Below are positions 1 to 5,288 of a DNA stretch of 6,619 nucleotides, piece after piece. The position numbers and the translations under genes were made by a program. Numbering within the stretch: position 1 is the stretch's first letter; each line of letters begins with the position of its first letter. The notes beneath the pieces were generated by a model. The model ran no database searches and had not been told where the DNA came from. It was given only the letters and a program-made list of their open reading frames with translations. Origin of the DNA: an uncultured Oscillibacter sp. (GTDB taxonomy: Bacteria > Bacillota > Clostridia > Oscillospirales > Oscillospiraceae); assembly GCA_910585165.1 (NCBI GenBank), contig CAJUBX010000095.1, forward strand, positions 1 through 6,619, read 5' to 3'.

Positions 1-871
1 TGCCGTGGACCTCGATCATCTGCCCGCCGAAGGGATACTCGCCGTCGGGCATGCCTGTGGCCCGGAGAGAGTCGGAGACGATGATCATCCGCTCCCTGCC
101 GAACAGGGCGAAGGTAAGGCGAACCACCGCCGGATGGATGTGGATGCCATCGCAGATCAGCTCCGGCTTGACGGATGGAACCTCATAGGCCGCGCCGATG
201 ACGCCGGGGTCCCGGTGGGCCAGGGGAGGCATGGCGTTATACAGGTGAGTGGCGTGATCGGCTCCCGCCTGGAAGGCGGCCTTGGCCGTCTCGTAATCGG
301 CGGTTGTGTGGCCCACAGAGACATGAACCCCCAGCTCTTTTGCCGCCTGAATGAATTCCACGGAGCCGGACTGCTCGGGAGCCACGGTAACCAGCTTCAC
401 GCAGCCCTCCGCCGCCTCCTGGAGGCGCTTGAGCATGGGAATGTCAGGGTCGTGGAGAAACGCGCCGTTCTGAGCGCCCTTTTTGGCCGCGCAGAGGAAG
501 GGCCCCTCCAGGTGCGCGCCCACCACCTCCGCGCCGCCGGAATTTTTGGCCCGGTGGGCGGCGGTGGTTTTGCAGATGGCCGTCAGCTGGTCCTCCGGCA
601 GGGTCATGCCCGCCGGGCAGAGATAGGTCACGCCCTGGCTGAGCTCGTAGTCCGCGATTTTTTGCAGGCCCTCCGCCGTGGCGTCGCTGAAATCCTCGCC
701 CACCGCGCCGTGGAAATGCACGTCCACCAGCCCGGGAATCACGTAGCAGCCGGAGGCGTCCAGGATGTCTCCGTCCCCGCTGACATTGGAAATCAGGGGG
801 CCGTCGGTGTACAGGTCCCGGGCAATGAAACCCTGTTTCAGGTCAAAGACCTGCCCGCCGGTTATCCGCAT
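1..871 (-). CDS. nagA: N-acetylglucosamine-6-phosphate deacetylase, 3' end cut by window edge
   Basis: This enzyme removes the acetyl group from GlcNAc-6-P in the cytoplasm, giving GlcN-6-P for NagB plus acetate. The minus-strand frame is open from an ATG at 871 to the window edge (290 codons; the family is usually about 380-390, so roughly the last quarter is missing). Amidohydrolase motifs visible: VDVHFHG (residues 49-55, metal-ligand HxH at His52/His54), HLEGPF (120-125, metal Glu122), VGHTTADY (187-193 region, His188), HATHLYNAMPPL (206-217, His209), CDGIHIHP (240-247) and VSDSLRATGMPDG (265-277) with the probable catalytic Asp267. The HxH makes it the Bacillus type rather than the E. 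coli type, which lacks that pair. The start overlaps the end of nagB by 10 nt, with only a weak GGGG upstream, so translation is probably coupled to nagB. Identity is very secure; the exact start is fairly secure. Confidence 0.96.
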   Translation of the reverse strand, partial: MRITGGQVFDLKQGFIARDLYTDGPLISNVSGDGDILDASGCYVIPGLVDVHFHGAVGEDFSDATAEGLQKIADYELSQGVTYLCPAGMTLPEDQLTAICKTTAAHRAKNSGGAEVVGAHLEGPFLCAAKKGAQNGAFLHDPDIPMLKRLQEAAEGCVKLVTVAPEQSGSVEFIQAAKELGVHVSVGHTTADYETAKAAFQAGADHATHLYNAMPPLAHRDPGVIGAAYEVPSVKPELICDGIHIHPAVVRLTFALFGRERMIIVSDSLRATGMPDGEYPFGGQMIEVHG

Positions 872-1614
872 ACGCTTACCCCGGCGGCTTTCAGGCGGCT
901 TCCGGCGGCGGCGTCCACCACCACCACCACGTTGGGATGGAGCTGGAGGACGGAGCCGGGGCAGCGGGGGGTGATGGCCCCGCAGAGAGAGCCCAGGATG
1001 GCGTCGGCCTTCTCCTCGCCGCTGGCGGCCAGAAGCACCTTCTTGGCCCCCATGATGGCCCCGATGCCCATGCTGATGGCCTGCCTGGGCACGTCGTCCC
1101 GGGTGGCGAAGAAGCGGGCGTTGGCGTCGATGGTGCTCTCCGCCAGGTCCACCACGTGGGTTTCCTTGACAAAGCAGTCGCCGGGCTCGTTGAAGCCGAT
1201 GTGGCCGTTCCGGCCGATGCCCAGGAGCTGGAGGTCCACATAGCCCAAAGAGCGGATATAAGCGTCGTACTCCGCGCAGAAGGCGGCGGGGTCGCGGGTC
1301 AGCCCGTCGGGCACCCGGGTGTTTTCGGGGAGGATGTCCACGTGGTCAAAGAGGTTGCTCTGCATGAAATAACGGTAGCTCTGGTCATGGCTGGGGGCCA
1401 GGCCCACGTACTCGTCCAGGTTGACGGAGAGCACGTCCTTGAAGCTGAGGAGGCCCTGCTTGTGCCAGTCCACCAGGTACTTGTAGGCCCCCTCGGGAGT
1501 GGAGCCGGTGGCCAGGCCCAGCACGCAGGCGGGGTTATGGGTAACTTCGGCGGCAATGATCTGAGCCATACGGCGGCTCATGGCGTCGTAGTCTTTTTCC
1601 AGATAGATTTTCAT
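862..1614 (-). CDS. nagB: glucosamine-6-phosphate deaminase
   Basis: NagB converts GlcN-6-P to fructose-6-P and ammonia, the step that feeds amino sugars into glycolysis. The protein is 250 aa, close to the length of short Firmicute NagB proteins. Visible motifs: VLGLATGSTPEG (31-42, phosphate-binding loop), VNLDEYVGL (64-72, Asp67 being the conserved catalytic-type Asp), LLGIGRNGHIGFNEPG (130-145, with His138 and Glu143), NARFF (165-169) and SMGIGAIM (181-188). Asn136 stands where E. coli NagB has Asp141; Bacillus NagB has the same GRNGH sequence, so this is normal for the subfamily. The ATG is preceded by AAGGAG (1624-1629) at 9-nt spacing. The start lies 27 nt after the permease stop with no terminator between, so nagB is probably in the transporter operon. 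Its 3' end overlaps nagA. Confidence 0.97.
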   Translation of the reverse strand: MKIYLEKDYDAMSRRMAQIIAAEVTHNPACVLGLATGSTPEGAYKYLVDWHKQGLLSFKDVLSVNLDEYVGLAPSHDQSYRYFMQSNLFDHVDILPENTRVPDGLTRDPAAFCAEYDAYIRSLGYVDLQLLGIGRNGHIGFNEPGDCFVKETHVVDLAESTIDANARFFATRDDVPRQAISMGIGAIMGAKKVLLAASGEEKADAILGSLCGAITPRCPGSVLQLHPNVVVVVDAAAGSRLKAAGVSVCG

Positions 1615-1641
1615 AACAAGATTCTCCTTTTCAATTTCAGG

Positions 1642-2511
1642 CTAACCCTTCACGCCGCCGGAGGCCAGGCCGCTGACCAGATTCTTCTCGATGCACATAA
1701 ACAGGATGACCACCGGGATGATGGCAAAGATGGAGGCGGCGAACAGATACTGCCACTCAATCATATTATACCCGTTGAAGGTGTTGATACCCACCGTAAG
1801 CGGCTTATACTCGTCGGTGGAGATAAGGCACAGGGCCACGGTGTATTCGTTCCAGGCGTTGATGAAGATAAAGATCAGCGTTGTGACAATGCCGGGGGCG
1901 GCCACGGGGAGCAGCACCTTCATCATGGATTGGACCCGGGTGCAGCCGTCGATGGTGGCGGCCTGTTCCATCTCCGCGGAGATGCCCATAAAGGTGCCCC
2001 GGAGCAGCCAGATGGTGAACGCCTGGTTGAAGGCGGCGTTGATGAAAATAAGGCCCAGGATGTTGTCCGTCAGGCCCAGCCGCTGCATGACCTGGTAGAT
2101 GCCGATGAGGAGCACCACCGGGGCGAACATCTGAGAGACGATGACGAAGCCCAAAAAGGCGGTCTGCCCCTTGAACTTCATCCGGGCCAGGGCGTAGGCC
2201 GCAGGGATGCCGCAGAGCATGGCGATGATGGTGGACCCGCCGGCGATGAGAACGGAGTTCAGCATGTACTTGGCCATAGGAGCCCGGCTCCAGATGTCGA
2301 TGAAGTTGGACCACAGGGCCGTGACAGGCAGGATGGTGCCGTTGGAGGAGAAGATTTCCACCCGGTTTTTCAGCGCCGTGCACAGCATGGCGAAGTAGGG
2401 ATACAGGGTGATGACGCACACGTCCAGCACCACGAAGTAGAGAAGAAGGCGCAGGATTGCTTTTTTCATGGAGACCGGCTTTTTCCGGATGGAGGCCGCA
2501 GGCTGGCTCAC
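1642..2511 (-). CDS. ABC sugar transporter permease, MalG-like (CUT1 family)
   Basis: This is one of the two membrane subunits of a binding-protein-dependent carbohydrate importer (289 aa, normal for MalG-type proteins). About six hydrophobic segments can be seen, near residues 17-44, 82-108, 118-140, 150-172, 205-225 and 255-275. The cytoplasmic EAA loop that contacts the ATPase is at about 180-202 (EMEQAATIDG followed by KVLLP), and the C-terminus GLASGGVKG resembles the usual GlxxGAVKG tail. I start it at a GTG (2511) that overlaps the TGA of the other permease as GTGA. An AAGGAG (2522-2527) lies 10 nt upstream, whereas the in-frame ATG at 2469 has no visible ribosome site. Sugar specificity cannot be read from the sequence; the nagB-nagA neighbours argue for an amino sugar or an oligosaccharide containing one. 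Confidence 0.93.
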   Translation of the reverse strand: MSQPAASIRKKPVSMKKAILRLLLYFVVLDVCVITLYPYFAMLCTALKNRVEIFSSNGTILPVTALWSNFIDIWSRAPMAKYMLNSVLIAGGSTIIAMLCGIPAAYALARMKFKGQTAFLGFVIVSQMFAPVVLLIGIYQVMQRLGLTDNILGLIFINAAFNQAFTIWLLRGTFMGISAEMEQAATIDGCTRVQSMMKVLLPVAAPGIVTTLIFIFINAWNEYTVALCLISTDEYKPLTVGINTFNGYNMIEWQYLFAASIFAIIPVVILFMCIEKNLVSGLASGGVKG

Positions 2512-3458
2512 AGGTCTTCATCTCCTTTCCGCAGAGTGTAGATCATGTAGACGCTGGCGCAGGCGAGGAGGATCATAAAGCCGATCACCGAGACGGCGGA
2601 GGCCTCGCCCTGCTTTCCGTTGTAGAAGGCCAGCTTGTAAAGGTAGGTGACCAGGGTGTCGGTGTGGTTGGCCGGGTCGCCCTTGGTCATGGTCCAGATG
2701 ATGGGGAAGGAATTGAAGACGTAGATGATGTTCAGCACCGTCGACACCGTCAGGGAGGACTTCACCAGGGGCAGGGTGATGCTGAACAGCTTCTGGAAAT
2801 ACCCGGCCCCGTCCACCGTGGCGGCCTCATAGTAGGACGCGTCGATGCTCTGGAGGCCGGACAGCACGCAGAAGGTGACGAAGGGAATGGTGACGAAGAT
2901 GCCGCAGGCGATCTCCCAGGCGAAATAGGCCCCGGGCGTGGGCGTCCAGTTCACCGGCGCACTGATAAGGCCGATTTTCATCAGCAGCGTGTTCAGGGTG
3001 CCGTAGTCCTTGTTGATGATAAAGTTCCAGGCGCTGGCCTGAATGACCAGCGTGGTGGCCCAGGGGAAGACCACGATGGCCCGGGCCGCTTTCCGTCCCC
3101 GGAACTGGTTGTTCAGCACCAGCGCAAGCATAAAGCCAAGGACGGTAGAGAGAACCACCACGGCGACGGTCCAGACCAGGGTGTTTTTCAGCACGAGGCC
3201 GAAGGCGGGGCTTTTCAGCACCTTAACAAAGTTCTCAATACCGTTGAAGCCCTTGATTTTGCCAGCCCGGCTCACGTCGCTCAAGGAGAGCTGGAAGACC
3301 TTGAAGATAGGCGTCACGATGAAAATAGCCATCAGGATGATGCTGGGCGCAATCCATATGTAAGGCTCGATTTTCCGGAAAAGCCTCTTGCTCCCGGAGG
3401 GGCGCGGGCCGGCCTTTGCAGGGGCCTTGGCAGGGGCGGCGGGGGTTTTTGTACTCAC
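2508..3458 (-). CDS. ABC sugar transporter permease, MalF/UgpA-like (CUT1 family)
   Basis: This is the partner membrane subunit of the importer (316 aa, about the size of UgpA/LacF-type proteins). An Ala/Pro/Lys-rich cytoplasmic leader (residues 5-25) precedes the first membrane segment, YIWIAPSIILMAIFIVTP (33-50). Further hydrophobic segments lie near 90-116, 127-147, 177-200, 236-256 and 288-308. The EAA loop is at 211-230 (EAATVDGAG through ITLP), a good match to the family consensus. The start is a GTG at 3458 with GGAGGT 6 nt upstream. Its stop overlaps the next permease by 4 nt, so the pair is probably translated in fixed ratio. No ATP-binding subunit is present; many Firmicute CUT1 importers use a shared MsmX/MsmK-type ATPase encoded elsewhere. 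Confidence 0.93.
   Translation of the reverse strand: MSTKTPAAPAKAPAKAGPRPSGSKRLFRKIEPYIWIAPSIILMAIFIVTPIFKVFQLSLSDVSRAGKIKGFNGIENFVKVLKSPAFGLVLKNTLVWTVAVVVLSTVLGFMLALVLNNQFRGRKAARAIVVFPWATTLVIQASAWNFIINKDYGTLNTLLMKIGLISAPVNWTPTPGAYFAWEIACGIFVTIPFVTFCVLSGLQSIDASYYEAATVDGAGYFQKLFSITLPLVKSSLTVSTVLNIIYVFNSFPIIWTMTKGDPANHTDTLVTYLYKLAFYNGKQGEASAVSVIGFMILLACASVYMIYTLRKGDEDL
2522..2527 (-). promoter_or_regulatory. ribosome binding site for the second permease (GTG start)
   Basis: AAGGAG on the minus strand lies inside the 3' end of the upstream permease gene, 10 nt before the GTG at 2511. It supports the GTG over the in-frame ATG 42 nt further on, although the spacing is slightly long. Confidence 0.6.
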
Positions 3459-3464
3459 GGGGAC

Positions 3465-3470
3465 ACCTCC
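3465..3470 (-). promoter_or_regulatory. ribosome binding site for the first permease (GTG start)
   Basis: GGAGGT on the minus strand sits 6 nt before the GTG at 3458. It is a near-ideal Shine-Dalgarno sequence and fixes the non-ATG start. It lies just 14 nt outside the left end of the foldback element, so the insertion spared the permease translation signal. Confidence 0.8.
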
Positions 3471-3486
3471 CTATAGTCTGAATTTA

Positions 3487-3504
3487 GAGCCTATCCCAAA
3501 ATTA
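3487..3504 (+). repeat. left terminal inverted repeat of the foldback element
   Basis: This 18-bp arm begins GAGCCTATCCC and differs at two positions from the reverse complement of 3630-3647. Confidence 0.75.
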
Positions 3505-3629
3505 TGCGCACACAGCTTGCCTGCATATTTTGCGTCATACTTCGTTGGCTTCCCTTGCCGGGCGACAGCTCGGTAAGCGGAAAACCGCCTTGTCTGACCC
3601 AAAATCTGACGGCGCAATCCGCGCACGCC

Positions 3630-3647
3630 TAATTTCGGGATGGGCTC
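3630..3647 (-). repeat. right terminal inverted repeat of the foldback element
   Basis: Read on the minus strand it begins GAGCCCATCCC, pairing with 3487-3504 at 16 of 18 positions. Confidence 0.75.
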
Positions 3648-3653
3648 TTAAAC

Positions 3654-3710
3654 CTTCCGGCCGTTTTCAAAACCCGGCGGGGAGCGCCGTGCTTTGAGAA
3701 CGGCTGGAAG
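3654..3710 (-). repeat. intercistronic stem-loop with nested hairpin
   Basis: CTTCCGGCCGTTTTCAAA (3654-3671) is the inverted copy of 3693-3710 with two mismatches in 18. The 21-nt loop has its own 5-bp stem (CGGCG at 3675-3679 with CGCCG at 3685-3689). In the operon mRNA this second hairpin follows the GC hairpin almost directly. No T run follows it, so it is unlikely to be a stand-alone terminator. A role in protecting the 3' end of the binding-protein mRNA or limiting read-through is possible. It begins 4 nt from the duplication flanking the foldback element but is not part of that palindrome. Confidence 0.7.
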
Positions 3711-3742
3711 AAAGGGGGCCGGGCCGTGTTGGCCCGGCCCCC
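3711..3742 (-). terminator. GC hairpin after the binding-protein gene, probable partial terminator
   Basis: A perfect 12-bp stem made only of G and C (GGGGGCCGGGCC at 3714-3725 with 3731-3742) closes a 5-nt loop and, on the minus strand, is followed by TTTCTT. It lies 37 nt after the stop of the solute-binding protein. The T run is short and broken, so leaky termination or protection of the mRNA 3' end fits better than a full stop. Such hairpins often let binding proteins be made in excess over their permeases. No T run is found on the plus strand, so it acts in the operon direction. Confidence 0.72.
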
Positions 3743-3779
3743 GGTCGTATGCTTCAAGCGTCGGATACGCAAGGGCTTT

Positions 3780-5102
3780 TTAGCCGGCGATTTCGCTCTG
3801 GAGCGTGTCCAGCAGCTCCCGGACGTCGCCGCCCAGCAGAGCCTTCTGCTCCACATTGATGACGCCCTGCTTCACGTCGGCCCACTCGGCCTTGGCGGTG
3901 GGATAGAACTTGCAGGAGCCCACAATGTCAACCCAGGGAGCCATATCGGGGTCGGAAGCGGCCACGATCTCGCCGCCGGCGGAGGTGGCGGGCAGGAAGC
4001 CTTCCATCAGCACCCAGTCGGAGTAACGGCTGTCCTCATAGAAGAAGTCAAAGAACTCCTTGATGGCCTCGATTTTCTCGTCGGAGTGGCCGTTGTCGAA
4101 GCACATGAAGCGGTCCATGACGCCCGCAGAAACGGAGGGGTTGCCGCCGTTGGTGGGGATGGCGGCGAAGGCGAAGTCAATCTGCTCTTCCTCGGGGGTT
4201 TCGGCCTTGGCGTAGTTGTCGGCGATGTAGGTGGGGATGGAGTTGGGGCCGATGACCATGGCCAGCTTGCCCGCGCCGAACAGGTCCTGAAGGGCATAGC
4301 GGGTCTCGGTAGCGGGATCGGAGTTGGTGTAGCCGCCCTTGACCAGGCTGATGGCGTACTCAATGGCCTCCACATTGGCGTCGGCGTTCAGGGTCCAGTT
4401 GCCGCTGGCGTCGGTGAAGTCGCTGCCGTTGTTCCAGATGTAATAGGCGAAAGCGGCCTGGCCCTCGTCGGTGGTCATGTCGATGCCCCAGGGATAGATG
4501 CTGGAGTCATAAGCCTTGATCTTCTCGCAGGCGGTCTTCAGCTCGTCCCAGGTGGTGGGGACTTCCACACCGGCGGCTTCCAGAATGCCCTTGTTGTAGT
4601 ACATGGCGCGGGCGGAGGCCAGGTCGGGGATGGCCCAGATGGTGCCGTCGATGTTGGACTGCTCCAGGAAGGCGTCATAGAACTTGGCGTAGGTTTCCTC
4701 GGAGACGTAATCCTGGGCGGGCAGGAGCAGGTCGTCGGCCTGGTAGTCGGCGAAGACGTCGATGTTCAGGATGTCGGGAGCGTCGTTGTTGGCAATGCGG
4801 GTGTTGACCACGGTGTAGATGTCGTTCCAGGAGACGACCTCCACGTTCAGGTTGATGCCGTCGTGGCTGGCGTTGAAGTCGTTCTGGAAGCCGGCCCACC
4901 ACTCCTTGGTGTTCTGGCCGTATTCGGCGGCGATGACGGAGATGTCAATTTTTTCGCCGGAGCCGGAATCGGCGGGCGGGGCGGTCTGGCTGTCGCCGGA
5001 ATCGGCGGGCGGGGGAGTGGTCTCGCCGCCCTTGTCGCCGCCGCAGGCGGCCAGGGACAGGACCATCATGAGAGCAAGCAAAGTGGCAAGAAACTTTTTC
5101 AT
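3780..5102 (-). CDS. ABC transporter solute-binding lipoprotein, sugar type (SBP_bac_1)
   Basis: This is the extracellular, membrane-anchored receptor that delivers sugar to the two permeases (440 aa, typical). The N-terminus is a lipoprotein signal: MKK, a hydrophobic run (4-17), then lipobox LAAC with the lipid-carrying Cys20. A flexible linker (about 21-50) contains two PPADSG repeats. The mature domain starts near 52 (IDISVIAAEYG). Family-typical stretches include APDILNIDVFADYQADDLLLP (108-128 region), ARAMYYNKGILEAAGVEVPT (164-183) followed by TWDEL, and LFGAGKLAMVIGP (274-286). I choose the ATG at 5102 because AGGAG (5110-5114) is 7 nt away; the in-frame ATG at 5108 would be only 1 nt from it. 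The gene is first in its transcription unit, after a TATAAT box, and is followed by two hairpins. Many Trp and acidic residues fit a carbohydrate ligand, but specificity (GlcNAc, chitobiose, mucin-type disaccharide) is inferred from nagBA only. Confidence 0.93.
   Translation of the reverse strand: MKKFLATLLALMMVLSLAACGGDKGGETTPPPADSGDSQTAPPADSGSGEKIDISVIAAEYGQNTKEWWAGFQNDFNASHDGINLNVEVVSWNDIYTVVNTRIANNDAPDILNIDVFADYQADDLLLPAQDYVSEETYAKFYDAFLEQSNIDGTIWAIPDLASARAMYYNKGILEAAGVEVPTTWDELKTACEKIKAYDSSIYPWGIDMTTDEGQAAFAYYIWNNGSDFTDASGNWTLNADANVEAIEYAISLVKGGYTNSDPATETRYALQDLFGAGKLAMVIGPNSIPTYIADNYAKAETPEEEQIDFAFAAIPTNGGNPSVSAGVMDRFMCFDNGHSDEKIEAIKEFFDFFYEDSRYSDWVLMEGFLPATSAGGEIVAASDPDMAPWVDIVGSCKFYPTAKAEWADVKQGVINVEQKALLGGDVRELLDTLQSEIAG
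4962..5014 (-). repeat. direct repeat in the lipoprotein linker
   Basis: The 20-bp sequence GCCGGAATCGGCGGGCGGGG (plus strand) occurs at 4962-4981 and identically at 4995-5014, 33 bp apart, so in frame. It encodes the two PPADSG motifs of the linker between lipidated Cys20 and the folded domain. Slippage or recombination could change linker length without breaking the frame. Confidence 0.8.
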
Positions 5103-5109
5103 CGTCATT

Positions 5110-5114
5110 CTCCT
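5110..5114 (-). promoter_or_regulatory. ribosome binding site of the solute-binding protein
   Basis: AGGAG (within AAGAGGAGA) is 7 nt before the ATG at 5102 and 1 nt before the ATG at 5108. The spacing selects 5102 as the start. Confidence 0.8.
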
Positions 5115-5127
5115 CTTAACAGTTTTT

Positions 5128-5146
5128 CATGTGAAAGATACACATG
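5128..5146. repeat. CATGTG inverted repeat in the leader of the binding-protein gene
   Basis: CATGTG (5128-5133) and CACATG (5141-5146) form a perfect 6-bp inverted repeat with a 7-nt spacer. CATGTGA is also directly repeated at 5128-5134 and 5143-5149 (15-bp period). It lies between the predicted transcript start and the ribosome binding site, so it could be a regulator half-site pair or a small mRNA hairpin. No regulator can be assigned from sequence alone. Confidence 0.45.
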
Positions 5147-5185
5147 TGAGGGTGCGATATGAAAAATTCACAAACGCCGCCCTCA
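5147..5185 (-). promoter_or_regulatory. stem-loop at the predicted 5' end of the transporter mRNA
   Basis: TGAGGG (5147-5152) pairs with CCCTCA (5180-5185), and GCG (5154-5156) with CGC (5175-5177), across a small bulge and an 18-nt loop. If transcription starts near 5186-5188, as the TATAAT box predicts, this hairpin sits at the very 5' end of the mRNA, where such structures usually slow decay. It does not match any riboswitch class I can recognise. Confidence 0.5.
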
Positions 5186-5193
5186 TATACTCC

Positions 5194-5199
5194 ATTATA
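5194..5199 (-). promoter_or_regulatory. -10 box of the probable transporter operon promoter
   Basis: The minus strand carries a perfect TATAAT about 92 nt upstream of the chosen ATG, in the only AT-rich stretch of the intergenic region. At 16-18 bp upstream there is no good -35 (CTATTA at 17 bp). TTTACA is present but only 11 bp away. A strong -10 with a poor -35 is typical of activator-dependent promoters, fitting control by the adjacent AraC-family protein. Expected start of transcription is near 5186-5188. Confidence 0.6.
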
Positions 5200-5243
5200 C
5201 TTGTAGAATTTGTAAATAATAGGTGCCTCCGTACAGTTTATAG

Positions 5244-5278
5244 AAAAATCGTACGAACAACGAAAGTTCGTACGATTT
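5244..5278 (-). terminator. intrinsic terminator of the kinase-regulator unit
   Basis: AAATCGTACGAAC (5246-5258) and its perfect inverted copy (5266-5278) form a 13-bp stem with a 7-nt loop. On the minus strand the stem ends in a run of five T (5248-5244). It begins 10 nt after the stop of the regulator gene. The T run exists on the minus side only. Each arm also contains the palindrome TCGTACGA, so an additional operator role is not excluded. Confidence 0.8.
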
Positions 5279-5288
5279 CCGTAATCGA

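Larger units (their letters stand above)
3487..3647. mobile_element. 161-bp MITE-like foldback element, possibly IS5-family derived
   Basis: The element starts GAGCCTATCCCAAAATTA (3487-3504) and ends with the inverted copy (3630-3647), matching at 16 of 18 positions. The inverted match continues inward with small gaps: 26 of the first 34 positions match, and about 15 of 20 in the inner arm (about 3521-3540 against 3592-3611). The whole element is thus one long imperfect palindrome, with a tip near TTGCCG (3555-3560) and CGGTAA (3571-3576). It has no convincing ORF and is flanked by TTA. Most mismatches in the outer arms are G-U compatible in an RNA read in the operon direction, so the transcript could form a long hairpin. 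It lies between the binding-protein and permease genes. Known: MITEs are short, non-coding and moved in trans by a full transposase. Inferred: assignment to the IS5 type, based on the GAG ends and TNA duplication only. A structured RNA element is an alternative. Confidence 0.72.
3484..3650. repeat. TTA target-site duplication flanking the foldback element
   Basis: TTA occurs immediately outside both ends of the inverted-repeat element, at 3484-3486 and 3648-3650. A 3-bp TNA duplication is what several IS5-family groups make on insertion. Three bases can match by chance, so this supports the element call only together with the terminal inverted repeats. Confidence 0.6.

Noticed and set aside
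1201..1212. Asn136 of NagB in place of the E. coli catalytic Asp141
   Set aside because: Bacillus-type NagB has the same GIGRNGHIGFNEPG sequence, so this is a normal subfamily difference, not a lost residue.
5..1243. Plus-strand open frame of 412 codons at the left edge
   Set aside because: It is antisense to nagA and nagB. The minus frame carries all metal-binding and catalytic motifs of NagA.
937..2541. Long plus-strand open frame (534 codons) opposite nagB and a permease
   Set aside because: The predicted product is a low-complexity His/Gly/Asp-rich sequence with no recognisable domain. It lies wholly antisense to well-supported genes and is explained by GC-rich third codon positions.
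3484..3650. CRISPR repeat or tRNA/small RNA gene in the intercistronic gap
   Set aside because: There is no regularly spaced repeat and no cloverleaf. The symmetric ends and flanking TTA are better explained by a MITE.
3726..5162. Long plus-strand open frame (478 codons) opposite the solute-binding protein
   Set aside because: It is Gly/Val-rich, has no motifs, and mirrors the codons of a clear SBP_bac_1 gene; another GC shadow.
5200..5240. TTTACA as a -35 element for the transporter promoter
   Set aside because: It lies only 11 bp from TATAAT, too close for a normal sigma-A promoter.
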